From assembly GCF_029968095.1 (NCBI RefSeq), contig NZ_JASCIR010000002.1, positions 124,001 through 188,000 on the forward strand: a DNA stretch of 64,000 bases, in the 5' to 3' direction. Position 1 is the first letter of the stretch; each line of letters starts with the position of its first letter. The notes beneath the pieces are model-generated. The model was not told where the DNA came from, did no database searches, and saw nothing but the letters and a program-made list of their open reading frames with translations. Positions 18,312-26,507 of this stretch are shown piece after piece. Origin of the DNA: Streptomyces solicavernae (GTDB lineage Bacteria; Actinomycetota; Actinomycetes; Streptomycetales; Streptomycetaceae). Both the position numbers and the translations under genes were made by a program.

Positions 18312-19825
18312 CGGGCCGGTACTTTCCCGACGGGAGTGTCAGCCGGGCGGTGCTGATCGGCAGCGGACGCTTCGTGGACCCGCGCCTTCCCGACCTGCCC
18401 GCCGTCGGGGCGAACCTGTCGGCGTTACGGGACGCGCTGACCGACCCGGTGCACGGGCTCCTGGACCCCGAGCACTGCCGCGTGGTGGCGGACCCCGCGG
18501 ATGCGTCCGCGGTCGGGGCCGCGCTGTCCTGGGCCTCGCAGGAGGCTACCGACCTGCTGCTCGTGTACTACGCCGGGCACGGGCTGCAGGACGACCTTGG
18601 CCGACTGCACCTCTCTCTGCCGCAGACCGACGCCGACCCCGAGCAGGTCCCGTACTCCGCGGTCTCCATCGAGCTGATCAAGAACCGGGTGGGCGGCGCC
18701 CTCGCCGACTCCCGTGTCCTCCTGCTCGACTGCTGCTTCTCGGGCCAGGCCGTCTCGGCGATGTCCGAACCGGCGGGCCTGGCGCTCGGGCAGACCGAGG
18801 TGACCGGCACGTACACGCTGACGTCCACGACGTCGACCGCTCCCTCCCACGCGCCCGAGGGCGAGCGCCACACCGCGTTCACCGGCGCCCTGCTCGACGC
18901 GCTCGGGCGGCCCGAACCGCTCACGCTCGACGAGATCCACCTCCACGTCGACCGGGCCCTGCACGGCCGTGGCCTGCCGCGGCCACGGCGGCGCTCCGTG
19001 GGGACGACGGGGTCCCTCGCGCTGGTACGAGGAGGGGTGGGAGCGGCACGGGCACCGGGCGACCGGCCGTGGCACTCCGGGAACCGGACCGCGGCCCCTG
19101 CTTCGGCCCCGAGCAGTCACCCGAAGGCACCCGCCACGGCAACGGCAAAGGCAACGGCAACGGCCGGGCACATCCTCAAGCTCGCGCTGGCGGCGATCGC
19201 CGCGTTGGTCGCGCTGATCCTGGTCGTGCAGTTCTTCCAGTCCAGGATTGCGAGCTACTGGGAGGATTCGGAGGGCCGCCCCTCGGACGACACGCGCGCG
19301 AACGCCACCGCCGAAGACGCGGAGGCCTCGGACCAGGCCAAGGGCCAGGGCAAGCCCGGACCGTCCGGTCGCGACGGCACGGCAGCGCCGAAGCCCTCCT
19401 TCAGGACCGTCGTCGAGGACCGCGAACTCGCCCTGCCCGCACCCGCAGGCAGCTCCTCATCGGGCGGCGGCGTCGATTACGACGGACCGCGGGTGAACAC
19501 CCAGGACGCCGACTACGACAATGACGAACTCCTCATCAGCAGCGTCTCCGAACGGGACGGCTGGGAGTTCACGACCACGACGGGCAAGAGCGCCGGGCGA
19601 TCCCCGCAGGAGTGCCTGCGCGCGGCACAGACCAACCCGCTGCCTTCGGAGATCCCGGGCGAGCAGTTCACCGATCACATCGAGGTCGGCGACCTGCTGT
19701 GCACCCGGACCACGAAGGGCAGGCTCGCCCTGCTGGAGATCACTGGGCTCACGCCCAACACCAGCCAGTACGGCGATCTCCCCAGCGCCACAGGAAAGTT
19801 GACGGTCTGGGCCGAGCAGCAGTGA
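18308..19825 (+). CDS. Membrane-anchored caspase-family (C14) protease
   Basis: A 505-aa protein in three parts. Residues about 12-235 are a caspase/metacaspase-like domain with the catalytic histidine in YYAGHG (His91) and the nucleophile in DCCFSG (Cys143). An alanine/threonine-rich linker follows, then one transmembrane helix near residues 287-309 (LKLALAAIAALVALILVVQF). The C-terminal about 150 residues would be extracellular: a charged linker and a beta-rich domain ending in LLCTRTTKGRLALLEITG, similar to sensor domains on actinobacterial membrane kinases. Both catalytic residues are intact, so protease activity is expected. Coupled to EACC1, it looks like a cell-suicide or signal-triggered protease effector. 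Confidence 0.85.
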   Translation: MTGRYFPDGSVSRAVLIGSGRFVDPRLPDLPAVGANLSALRDALTDPVHGLLDPEHCRVVADPADASAVGAALSWASQEATDLLLVYYAGHGLQDDLGRLHLSLPQTDADPEQVPYSAVSIELIKNRVGGALADSRVLLLDCCFSGQAVSAMSEPAGLALGQTEVTGTYTLTSTTSTAPSHAPEGERHTAFTGALLDALGRPEPLTLDEIHLHVDRALHGRGLPRPRRRSVGTTGSLALVRGGVGAARAPGDRPWHSGNRTAAPASAPSSHPKAPATATAKATATAGHILKLALAAIAALVALILVVQFFQSRIASYWEDSEGRPSDDTRANATAEDAEASDQAKGQGKPGPSGRDGTAAPKPSFRTVVEDRELALPAPAGSSSSGGGVDYDGPRVNTQDADYDNDELLISSVSERDGWEFTTTTGKSAGRSPQECLRAAQTNPLPSEIPGEQFTDHIEVGDLLCTRTTKGRLALLEITGLTPNTSQYGDLPSATGKLTVWAEQQ

Positions 19826-20084
19826 GCACGCCCAGGCAGTGGTTCCACGACCGAGCTCAAAGCGGCCATGAACATCTGCCTCCGACGGGCATCCGGGCGG
19901 TGACTCCACATCCCGGGGATCAGGCCGCCCGCCGCCAACACCGCGTACGGCCAACGCCGTGCCGAAATCGACCAGTTGGGCCAGTGTCAGTACCGTCGGT
20001 CGCCGCCGCCGGTACCGCCGCCCGGACCGGTCCGCCGGACATTGGCCCCGCTGTCAGTCGGCCGGCAGCGGCTCGTCCTGCCGT

Positions 20085-21671
20085 TCACGAAGCCGGGGGC
20101 TCCGGGGGAGCGGTGGGGGCGGCGGTCTCGCTGCGGTGTTCGGCGAGGACGCCCGTCTTGTGCCGCTGCACGAACCAGTAGTAGGCGAAGCCGCCGAGCG
20201 CGACGATGCCGATGAACAGGAACGCACCCCACCGCAGATACCAGTGCTGCGGCCCGGTCGCGTTGTAGACCTCGGCGCGCGGCCAGGCCAGGTTGAGGGA
20301 CATGGCCGTGCCCCAGAGCACGGCCATGATGTTGATGGGCAGGCCGAACCTGCCGAGCGAGAACTTCCCCCGGGCGGGCTGCCATTGGCCGCGCAGCCGC
20401 TTGATCAGCATGGGCACGGTGACCAGCAGGTAGGCCACGTAGATCATGATGATCGCGATGCTGGTGATGACCGAGAAGATCTGCGGCTGATTGATGTTGA
20501 TCACCAGGATGACGACACCGACCACACCGATCAGGACGGCGGGGATCACGGGCGTCTGGAAGCGGGGGCTGACCTTGGCGAGCACCGAACCCGCGGGCAG
20601 GTTGTTGTCCCGGGCCATCGCGAACATCAGCCGGATGCCGGCCGCGTGCACGGCCAGGACGCAGACGGTGATGGCGACGACGACGGACCACAGGAAGATC
20701 TCGCCGATGGTCGAACCGAGCGTTTCCAGAACCACGTACTGCAGACCGCCCGTGGACAGCTCCTCGGCCTGCAGGTCCGGGACGGCGAGCAGAGCGAAGA
20801 GCAGGATCAGGCCGCCGATGAGGAACGACGCGATGAGGGCGCGCAGGATCGCGCGGGGCGCGTTGCGGCTCGGGTCGTGGGACTCCTCACCGAGGGACGA
20901 CGCCGTGTCGAAGCCGTACATCACATAGGCGGAGGCCAGCGAGGCGGTGAGGAACGCGCCGAGGTACCCGAGGTTCTGGCCGCTGCCGAGCCCGTACGTC
21001 TCCGTCAGCGCGGTGTTGGGTCCGCGGGTGATGTGGGCCGCGAGGAAGACGATCAGCGCGACGGCGGCGATGAGTTCGATGAAGACGCCCGCCGAGTTGA
21101 TCCGGGCCATGAGCTGCACACCGAAGGCGTTGACGAGGGTGGAGAAGAGGATGAGCACCGTGCCGAGCAGGACGGCGTTGGCCGCCGCGTCGTTCTTGCC
21201 GGTGCCGTCACCGACGAACTGGAACCATTCGGAGATCTGCGGCAGCGTGATCTGGTAGGCCAGCGCCACGGCGGACAGGGTCACCATGGTGGCCGTCATC
21301 ATCATCCAGCCGCCGAGCCAGCCGACATGAGGGCCGCCCAGGGTCTTGGCCCAGTTGTAGACGGACCCCGCGACCGGATAGCGGGCGGCCAGCTCGCAGA
21401 AGCACAGGGCCACCATGAACTGGCCCACGAAGACCATCGGCCACGACCACCAGTACGAGGGGCCGCCGAAGGTGACGCCGAAGTAGAACAGCTGGAAGGT
21501 GCCGGTGAGGATCGAGATGTAGCTGATCCCGGCCGCGAAGGTGTGGAAGTTGCCCAGCGTCCGCTTGAGCTCCGGGCGGTAGCCGAGCTCGCCGAGCGCG
21601 TCGTCGTCGTGCTCGCCCTGGCTCTTGCCGGGCACGGCGGGGCCGGGGCGGGAACCGGAGTCCGTGCTCAT
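20085..21671 (-). CDS. APC-superfamily amino acid permease
   Basis: A 528-aa integral membrane transporter of the amino acid-polyamine-organocation superfamily with about twelve hydrophobic segments. The unwound helix 1 motif appears as FAAGISYISILTG and the conserved helix 6-7 region as YGFDTASSLGEESHDPSRNAPRAI. Families of this type import GABA, choline-like or other amines. It overlaps the aldehyde dehydrogenase gene by 4 nt (ATGA), so uptake and oxidation of the same amine-derived substrate is likely. The ATG at 21671 is chosen for this overlap. The cognate substrate is not determined. Confidence 0.88.
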   Translation of the reverse strand: MSTDSGSRPGPAVPGKSQGEHDDDALGELGYRPELKRTLGNFHTFAAGISYISILTGTFQLFYFGVTFGGPSYWWSWPMVFVGQFMVALCFCELAARYPVAGSVYNWAKTLGGPHVGWLGGWMMMTATMVTLSAVALAYQITLPQISEWFQFVGDGTGKNDAAANAVLLGTVLILFSTLVNAFGVQLMARINSAGVFIELIAAVALIVFLAAHITRGPNTALTETYGLGSGQNLGYLGAFLTASLASAYVMYGFDTASSLGEESHDPSRNAPRAILRALIASFLIGGLILLFALLAVPDLQAEELSTGGLQYVVLETLGSTIGEIFLWSVVVAITVCVLAVHAAGIRLMFAMARDNNLPAGSVLAKVSPRFQTPVIPAVLIGVVGVVILVININQPQIFSVITSIAIIMIYVAYLLVTVPMLIKRLRGQWQPARGKFSLGRFGLPINIMAVLWGTAMSLNLAWPRAEVYNATGPQHWYLRWGAFLFIGIVALGGFAYYWFVQRHKTGVLAEHRSETAAPTAPPEPPAS

Positions 21672-23137
21672 TCGAACCACCTCTGCGGAGTCGGGGAGAG
21701 ATTGCGCCAGACGTGCTTGGCCTCCTGGTACTCGGCCAGGCCCGCCGGGCCAAGCTCGCGGCCGAAGCCGGACTGCTTCATGCCGCCCCACTCCGCCTGC
21801 GGCACGTACGGATGGAAGTCGTTGATCCATACGGTTCCCGCGCGCAGCCGGTTCGCCACCCGCTGGGCCTTGCCGGTGTCCTGCGACCAGACGGCGCCCG
21901 CGAGGCCGTACACCGTGTCGTTGGCCAGCGCGATCGCCTCGTCCTCGTCCCGGAACCGCTCGACGGTCAGCACCGGGCCGAAGGACTCGTCGGCGACCAC
22001 GGACATGCCGGGCGTGCACTCGTCGAGGACCGTCGGCAGGTAGTAGTAGCCGTCCCGCAGCGCCGGGTCGTCGGGGCGGGCGCCGCCGCAGCGCAGCACC
22101 GCACCCTCGGCGAGGCCGGCCGCCACGTACGCCTCGACCTTGTCCCGGTGCGCGGCGGAGATCAGCGGGCCGGTGCGGGCGTGCTCGTCGAAGGGGCCGC
22201 CGAGCGGGATCCGGCGGGCGCTCTCGACCACCGCGTCGGCGAACGCGTCATGGAGGTCGTCCTGGACCAGGAGCCGCGCCCCGGCCGAGCAGACCTGGCC
22301 GGAGTGGAGGAAGACCGCCATCAGGGCGTAGTCGACGGCCGCTGCGAAGTCGGCGTCGGCGAAGACGATGTTGGGGTTCTTGCCGCCCAGTTCCAGGGCC
22401 ACCTTCTTCACGGTGGGGGCCGCGGCGGCCATGATGCGGCGTCCGGTGACCAGCCCGCCGGTGAACGACACCAGGTCGACGCGGTAGTCCTCGCTGAGCG
22501 GTGCGCCCGCGGTGGGGCCCGCGCCGAGGATCAGGTTGGCGGCCCCGTCCGGCAGCCCCGCCTCGGCGAGCAGCCGCATCAGGAGGATCGCGGTGTGCGG
22601 GGTCAGCTCGCTCGGTTTCAGGACGAACGTGTTGCCCGCGCCGAGCGCCGGGGCGACCTTCCAGGCGGTCTGAAGCAGCGGGTAGTTCCACGGGGTGATC
22701 AGCGCGCACACCCCGACCGGCTCGTGCACCACCCGGCTGTCCACTTCGGGGTTGCCGGCGTCGACGATCCGGTCGCTGCCGCCCGCCGCCGTCAGGTTGC
22801 CGAAGTAGCGGAAGCAGTTCGCGATGTCGTCCATGTCGTACTCGCTCTCCACGAGCCGCTTCCCGGTGTCCAGGGATTCGGCGCGGGCGAGCGCGTTCTT
22901 GTCGCGTTCAAGCAGGTCGGCGACGCGCAGCAGCAGCCGGCCGCGTTCGGCGGCCGGGGTGCCGGGCCACGGGCCGTGGTCGAACGCCTCCCGTGCGGCG
23001 GCGATCGCCGCGGCGGCGTCCTTCGGTCCGGCCTCGTCGACGGTGGCGACCAGGGTGCGGTCGGCGGGGCAGCGGATCTCCCGCACCTGCCCGTCCACAG
23101 CTGCGGTCCATTTTCCGCCGATGAACAGCTCCGGCAT
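21668..23137 (-). CDS. Aldehyde dehydrogenase, betaine-aldehyde type
   Basis: A 489-aa NAD(P)-dependent aldehyde dehydrogenase, full length for the family. Visible catalytic motifs are PWNYPL (substrate/transition-state Asn), LELGGKNPNI (general-base Glu) and SGQVCSAGARL (nucleophilic Cys), all intact. The ending MKQSGFGRELG and overall pattern are of the betaine-aldehyde/gamma-aminobutyraldehyde group. The start at 23137 is favoured over upstream in-frame codons because GGAGGAG lies 6 nt before it. It is first in a two-gene operon with the amino acid permease. A strong inverted repeat sits 25-61 nt upstream of the start and may be an operator. Confidence 0.9.
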   Translation of the reverse strand: MPELFIGGKWTAAVDGQVREIRCPADRTLVATVDEAGPKDAAAAIAAAREAFDHGPWPGTPAAERGRLLLRVADLLERDKNALARAESLDTGKRLVESEYDMDDIANCFRYFGNLTAAGGSDRIVDAGNPEVDSRVVHEPVGVCALITPWNYPLLQTAWKVAPALGAGNTFVLKPSELTPHTAILLMRLLAEAGLPDGAANLILGAGPTAGAPLSEDYRVDLVSFTGGLVTGRRIMAAAAPTVKKVALELGGKNPNIVFADADFAAAVDYALMAVFLHSGQVCSAGARLLVQDDLHDAFADAVVESARRIPLGGPFDEHARTGPLISAAHRDKVEAYVAAGLAEGAVLRCGGARPDDPALRDGYYYLPTVLDECTPGMSVVADESFGPVLTVERFRDEDEAIALANDTVYGLAGAVWSQDTGKAQRVANRLRAGTVWINDFHPYVPQAEWGGMKQSGFGRELGPAGLAEYQEAKHVWRNLSPTPQRWFE

Positions 23138-23161
23138 GACGGCTCCTCCGGGTCGGATACG

Positions 23162-23198
23162 CGGAGACGATCCGACCGCATCGGCCGGATCGTCTCCG
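23162..23198. promoter_or_regulatory. Perfect 13-bp inverted repeat upstream of the dehydrogenase
   Basis: CGGAGACGATCCG (23162-23174) and CGGATCGTCTCCG (23186-23198) are exact reverse complements separated by 11 nt. The element lies between the start of the aldehyde dehydrogenase and nothing else transcribed nearby, so it is either a repressor operator for this operon or a hairpin in its leader. No T-run follows, which argues against a classical terminator. Confidence 0.65.
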
Positions 23199-23333
23199 TG
23201 CACACCCGTCGGCGGAACGTGCTCTCTCTCACCAGACGATAGGGAGAGCGGGCCTCATGCGCACCACGGGAGCGGCCGCCTGCGGCACGCCGACCTGCCT
23301 GGCCCCTTCGTGGTCACTGCTGGCCGTTCGTGG

Positions 23334-23567
23334 TCACTGATGGTCGACCAGCCCCCGCTGCCCCTGCAGACGTGCGCAATGGGCGCAGCAGTAGATCTGA
23401 CTCTCCGCCTGCACGCCGTGCCCGAGAATGCGACAGCCGCAGTGCGAGCACGTCGGTGCGATGCGTTCAGCCGCGCACTCCAGGCTGTCAAAAACGTATG
23501 TCTCTTTCTGGTGGCGGACCTCGAAGGTGAGTTCGTAATCATTTCCGCAGACATCGCATATGCCCAT
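23334..23567 (-). CDS. Small cysteine-rich zinc-binding (metallothionein-like) protein
   Basis: A 77-aa protein with nine or more cysteines in knuckle-like pairs: CDVCGNDY at the start, then ECAAERIAPTCSHCGCRILGHG and YCCAHCARLQG. The pattern recurs in actinomycete proteins annotated as prokaryotic metallothioneins or YHS/zinc-ribbon proteins; it should bind zinc or another soft metal in the cytosol. The ATG at 23567 has AGAAGGG about 9 nt upstream. It lies 235 nt downstream of the VOC gene on the same strand, separated by a GGC/AGG minisatellite, so cotranscription is uncertain. Confidence 0.75.
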   Translation of the reverse strand: MGICDVCGNDYELTFEVRHQKETYVFDSLECAAERIAPTCSHCGCRILGHGVQAESQIYCCAHCARLQGQRGLVDHQ

Positions 23568-23728
23568 GACTGTTGTCCCTTCTGGCTGCTTCCCGCCGCC
23601 GCCGGCCGCCGGACGGCCGTTGCCTTGCGCCTGGTCCTTTCCGCGAGTACCCACGCTTCCCGCCGTCGCACTTCGAGACGTACGGGAACATGGCTTCGGT
23701 GCCTGAGCGGGCGGGGAAGGCAGCTGGA

Positions 23729-23779
23729 TGGCAGCAGGAAGGCGGCAGGAAGGCGGCAGGAAGGCAGCAGGAGGGCAGC
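23729..23779. repeat. 11-nt tandem repeat, four to five copies
   Basis: AGGCRGCAGGA units run head to tail in the intergenic gap between the VOC gene and the Cys-rich protein gene. The purine-rich strand is asymmetrical (few pyrimidines), unlike the surrounding DNA. The unit is not a multiple of three, consistent with non-coding sequence. Confidence 0.8.
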
Positions 23780-23802
23780 TGACCAAGGCGTGCTTCAAGG
23801 CC

Positions 23803-24600
23803 TCACAGGGCAGAGCGCGCGTTGATCTTGAAGCGTGCGCCGTCCGGATCGAGCAGGACCGCCTCGGCGGAGCCCGGCACGCCCTGGACGATGCTGCCGC
23901 CGTGGGCCGGCGCGGCATCGAGGCAGGCGTCCACGTCGGCGACGGCAAAGTGGATCTGCCATCGGGGCCGGATCGCGGGATCCCTCGCGGAATCGACGGC
24001 ACCCGAATGGATGTGGGCCACGGTCTCGCCCCGGCTTCTCAGGACGACCTTCTCGTCGTCGTACTGGACTTCGCAGCACCCTGCGGTCCCGGAGGCCCAG
24101 CCGAGGACCTCGGCATAGAAGATGGCCGCGTCGAAGGCGTCCCGTGTGTGGAGCTCAACGAAGGCCGGGGCCGCGCGGCGCCAGTCCTCCCAGTCGGCTA
24201 CGAGTTCGCCCTCCCAGATGCCGAAGACGGCTCCGTCACGATCGGCCAGGAGAGCCGCCCGCCCCGGTGCGAACGAGATGGGCCCCACCGCGGTCGTCCC
24301 TCCGCGCTCCTGGCTGCGCGCAACGGTCTGGTCGGCGTCGGCGGTGGCGAAGAAGGGAGTCCATGCGAAGGCCATCTCCATGGCCCCCACAGCGGAGACG
24401 CCCGCCACGGGCACCCCGTTCACGCTCGCGAACCGGTACTGGTCGCCGAGTTTGCCGACGCGCCAGTCCCACCCCAGTACGGCGGTGTAGAACTTCTCCG
24501 CGGCCGAGAGGTCACGCGTGGTCAGGCTGATCCAGCAGGGGGCACCGAACACCGAGCGACTGAACACACTCCCACGTGTGGCGCTGCTGTGGCTGTTCAT
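23803..24600 (-). CDS. VOC family (glyoxalase/bleomycin-resistance fold) protein, two domains
   Basis: A 265-aa protein built of two vicinal-oxygen-chelate modules, residues about 18-130 and 140-262. The first begins PCWISLTTRDLSAAEKFYTAVLGWDW, the second AFVELHTRDAFDAAIFYAEVLGW, both carrying the FYxxVLGW signature. Two-domain VOC proteins of this type resemble hydroxylases/lyases annotated as CFP-30B-like glyoxalases; the substrate is unknown. The ATG at 24600 has GGAG 9 nt upstream, a modest ribosome site. A triple CGGATACC repeat lies 60-83 nt upstream of the start and could be a regulator-binding site. Confidence 0.82.
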   Translation of the reverse strand: MNSHSSATRGSVFSRSVFGAPCWISLTTRDLSAAEKFYTAVLGWDWRVGKLGDQYRFASVNGVPVAGVSAVGAMEMAFAWTPFFATADADQTVARSQERGGTTAVGPISFAPGRAALLADRDGAVFGIWEGELVADWEDWRRAAPAFVELHTRDAFDAAIFYAEVLGWASGTAGCCEVQYDDEKVVLRSRGETVAHIHSGAVDSARDPAIRPRWQIHFAVADVDACLDAAPAHGGSIVQGVPGSAEAVLLDPDGARFKINARSAL

Positions 24601-24660
24601 TTCGCACCGCTCCGACGTTGAGCCTGGCGAGCCGGGAAGGGACCGTGCCCACGATTGCTC

Positions 24661-24683
24661 CGGATACCCGGATACCCGGATAC
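24661..24683. repeat. Triple 8-nt direct repeat upstream of the VOC gene
   Basis: CGGATACC, CGGATACC, CGGATAC lie head to tail. The position before the leftward VOC start is suitable for an operator; a simple microsatellite is the alternative. Confidence 0.6.
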
Positions 24684-24811
24684 ATTGTCTCACCCGGCTC
24701 ACCTCCGGGCCGGGCGGCGTCCGGTCGTCCGACCGCCCACTCGCCGTAGCGGGACCCGTCGGCCGCGGCCCACCGGCGGCACCAGGGCACGAGACGGGGC
24801 AGGATCGGTTC

Positions 24812-25342
24812 ATGAGCCGAGCCACGGACGACGGAGACGAAGGCCACCCGGACCCGGAGCACGTACGGCCGCCGGGTGTCAGTGACGCCACCGTCGAAGC
24901 CCTGGGCGTCCTGTCGGAGGCGTTGGAGATCGCGGAGCGAGCCCGTGGCCACCTGTACGCCTTCCACCAGATGACCGGAGGCGCCGACCTCGCCGTCGGG
25001 ACGGCCGTCGAGCTGCTGCGACGGGCGGGGCACACGGCGCAGGCCGACCTGGTGGAGCGCGAGATAGTGGGGCGCAACGTCATCCCCGGCCACTGGACCT
25101 ACCAGATCGTCGAGGCCTACAACGCCACCTACTACCGGCCGTTCACCCGCGTGGAGGCGCAGGTGCGGCAGGAGCTCGCCTCCGGCCGAGCCCACCTGTA
25201 CGAGGCGGAGATGAAGGAGGCCCGGCGCGCCCGGGGGTGCTCCGCTCGCGCAGACGGGCCGGAACCCACTAGCGACGGGAGCGGATCGGAGGACCGTGTG
25301 GAGGGGCGGGCGGAGGGCCGGGAGGAGGGGCGGGGGCGGTAG
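24812..25342 (+). CDS. Conserved hypothetical protein, charged C-terminus
   Basis: A 176-aa cytosolic protein. The central about 110 residues form a helical, tyrosine-containing domain (LSEALEIAERARGHLYAFHQMTGGADL, then WTYQIVEAYNATYYRPF) that I have seen as a conserved Streptomyces unknown but cannot name by family. The last 35 residues are almost only E, G, R and D. The ATG at 24812 has GGCAGGA about 8 nt upstream. It lies on the same strand as, and 217 nt before, the SigB-like sigma factor; a link is possible but not shown. Confidence 0.7.
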   Translation: MSRATDDGDEGHPDPEHVRPPGVSDATVEALGVLSEALEIAERARGHLYAFHQMTGGADLAVGTAVELLRRAGHTAQADLVEREIVGRNVIPGHWTYQIVEAYNATYYRPFTRVEAQVRQELASGRAHLYEAEMKEARRARGCSARADGPEPTSDGSGSEDRVEGRAEGREEGRGR

Positions 25343-25559
25343 CGCAGGGCCACCCCTGTCCCCACTGACGAGCGGCCGCACCGTCCACCACTTCCACACC
25401 CGTACGACGCAGGTCCGACTCGCGCAGTCGCGTGACCGGAGGACGATAGGAGTGGGAGTGCACATGCGCTTCCGCCGTGGGCGATCAGGAACGAGCACCC
25501 GGAGAGTTCGGGCTCAGGGCACCGTTCCCCGTCCGCGGCCCGCTGAGGAGCGGATGCTC

Positions 25560-26453
25560 ATGCTCACCGACCGATCTGCCCGGCCGGGACGGCCCGTGAC
25601 CCGCTGGCCCTCCCGTCGGCGCCTGCACGACGACGCCCCGGATACCCGTCAGGCCTTCGCCCGTATCCACGGCCTCGGGCCGGGGCGGGAGTGCGACGCG
25701 CTGTGCGAGGAGCTGTTCGAGGCATGGCTGCCGATGGCTCACCGCATCGCCGGCCGGTACCACGGCAAGGGCGAGGCGCTGGAGGACCTCCAGCAGATCG
25801 CCGCTCTCGGCCTGCTCAAGGCCATCAGGGGCTACGACCCGCGTCGCGGCCCCTTCGAGCCGTACGCCGTGCCCACCATCAGCGGAGAGATCCGCCGCCA
25901 CTTCCGCGACCACACCTGGGACCTGCACGTGCCCCGCCGCGTCCAGGACCTGCGCAACACGGTCCGTATCGCGTACCGCGACATGTCCCAGCGGCCCGGC
26001 AGCCCGGAGCCCACCGTCCCGCAGCTGGCCCGGCACACCGGCCTCTCCGAGCAGGACGTGCAGGCGGGGCAGCAGGCGCTGAGCAGCTACAGCGCGCTGT
26101 CCCTCGACGCCGAGCCCGAGCATGTGGACGGTATTTCCCTGGCCGACACTCTGGGCACGACCGACCCCTCGTACGACCTCATCGTGGACCGGCTCGCGGC
26201 CGGATCCAGCATCCGGCACCTGCCGGACCGCGAACGGACCATCCTCTACCTGCGGTTCTTCGAGGGCCAGACGCAGAGCCGCATCGCCGAACAGATCGGC
26301 GTCTCCCAGATGCAGGTGTGCCGGATCCTCGCGCAGACCTGCACCCGCGTACGTGAGGAAGTGGCCGCCGGCGGAGACGAGCACCGGCGCGTGCTCAACC
26401 CCACTGAGCCGGCAGCGGGACGCCGGCCACGGGGGAGGGCCTGCCCGCAGTGA
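25560..26453 (+). CDS. SigB/SigF-like stress sigma factor (CrtS-like)
   Basis: A 297-aa sigma-70 factor of the SigB/F/G group: region 2 (EDLQQIAALGLLKAIRGYDP, then FEPYAVPTISGEIRRHFRDHTW), region 3 (VPQLARHTGLSEQDV) and region 4 (LPDRERTILYLRFFEGQTQSRIAEQIGVSQMQVCRIL) are complete. It directs RNA polymerase to stress promoters. The ATG at 25560 has GAGGAG 9 nt before it; ATGs at 25554 and 25464 are alternatives. It lies 54 nt before a carotenoid operon. In S. griseus a SigB-like factor, CrtS, switches on the crt cluster, so the same role is inferred. No anti-sigma gene is adjacent. Confidence 0.85.
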   Translation: MLTDRSARPGRPVTRWPSRRRLHDDAPDTRQAFARIHGLGPGRECDALCEELFEAWLPMAHRIAGRYHGKGEALEDLQQIAALGLLKAIRGYDPRRGPFEPYAVPTISGEIRRHFRDHTWDLHVPRRVQDLRNTVRIAYRDMSQRPGSPEPTVPQLARHTGLSEQDVQAGQQALSSYSALSLDAEPEHVDGISLADTLGTTDPSYDLIVDRLAAGSSIRHLPDRERTILYLRFFEGQTQSRIAEQIGVSQMQVCRILAQTCTRVREEVAAGGDEHRRVLNPTEPAAGRRPRGRACPQ

Positions 26454-26507
26454 TCTCCACGGTGCGCGAGCCACGCAGCTCAGGTGGTTCGCCAACGAAG
26501 GAGTGGG

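Noticed and set aside
19959..22043. Rightward 694-codon frame opposite the permease
   Set aside because: Antisense shadow of the permease and dehydrogenase with D/G/R-rich composition.
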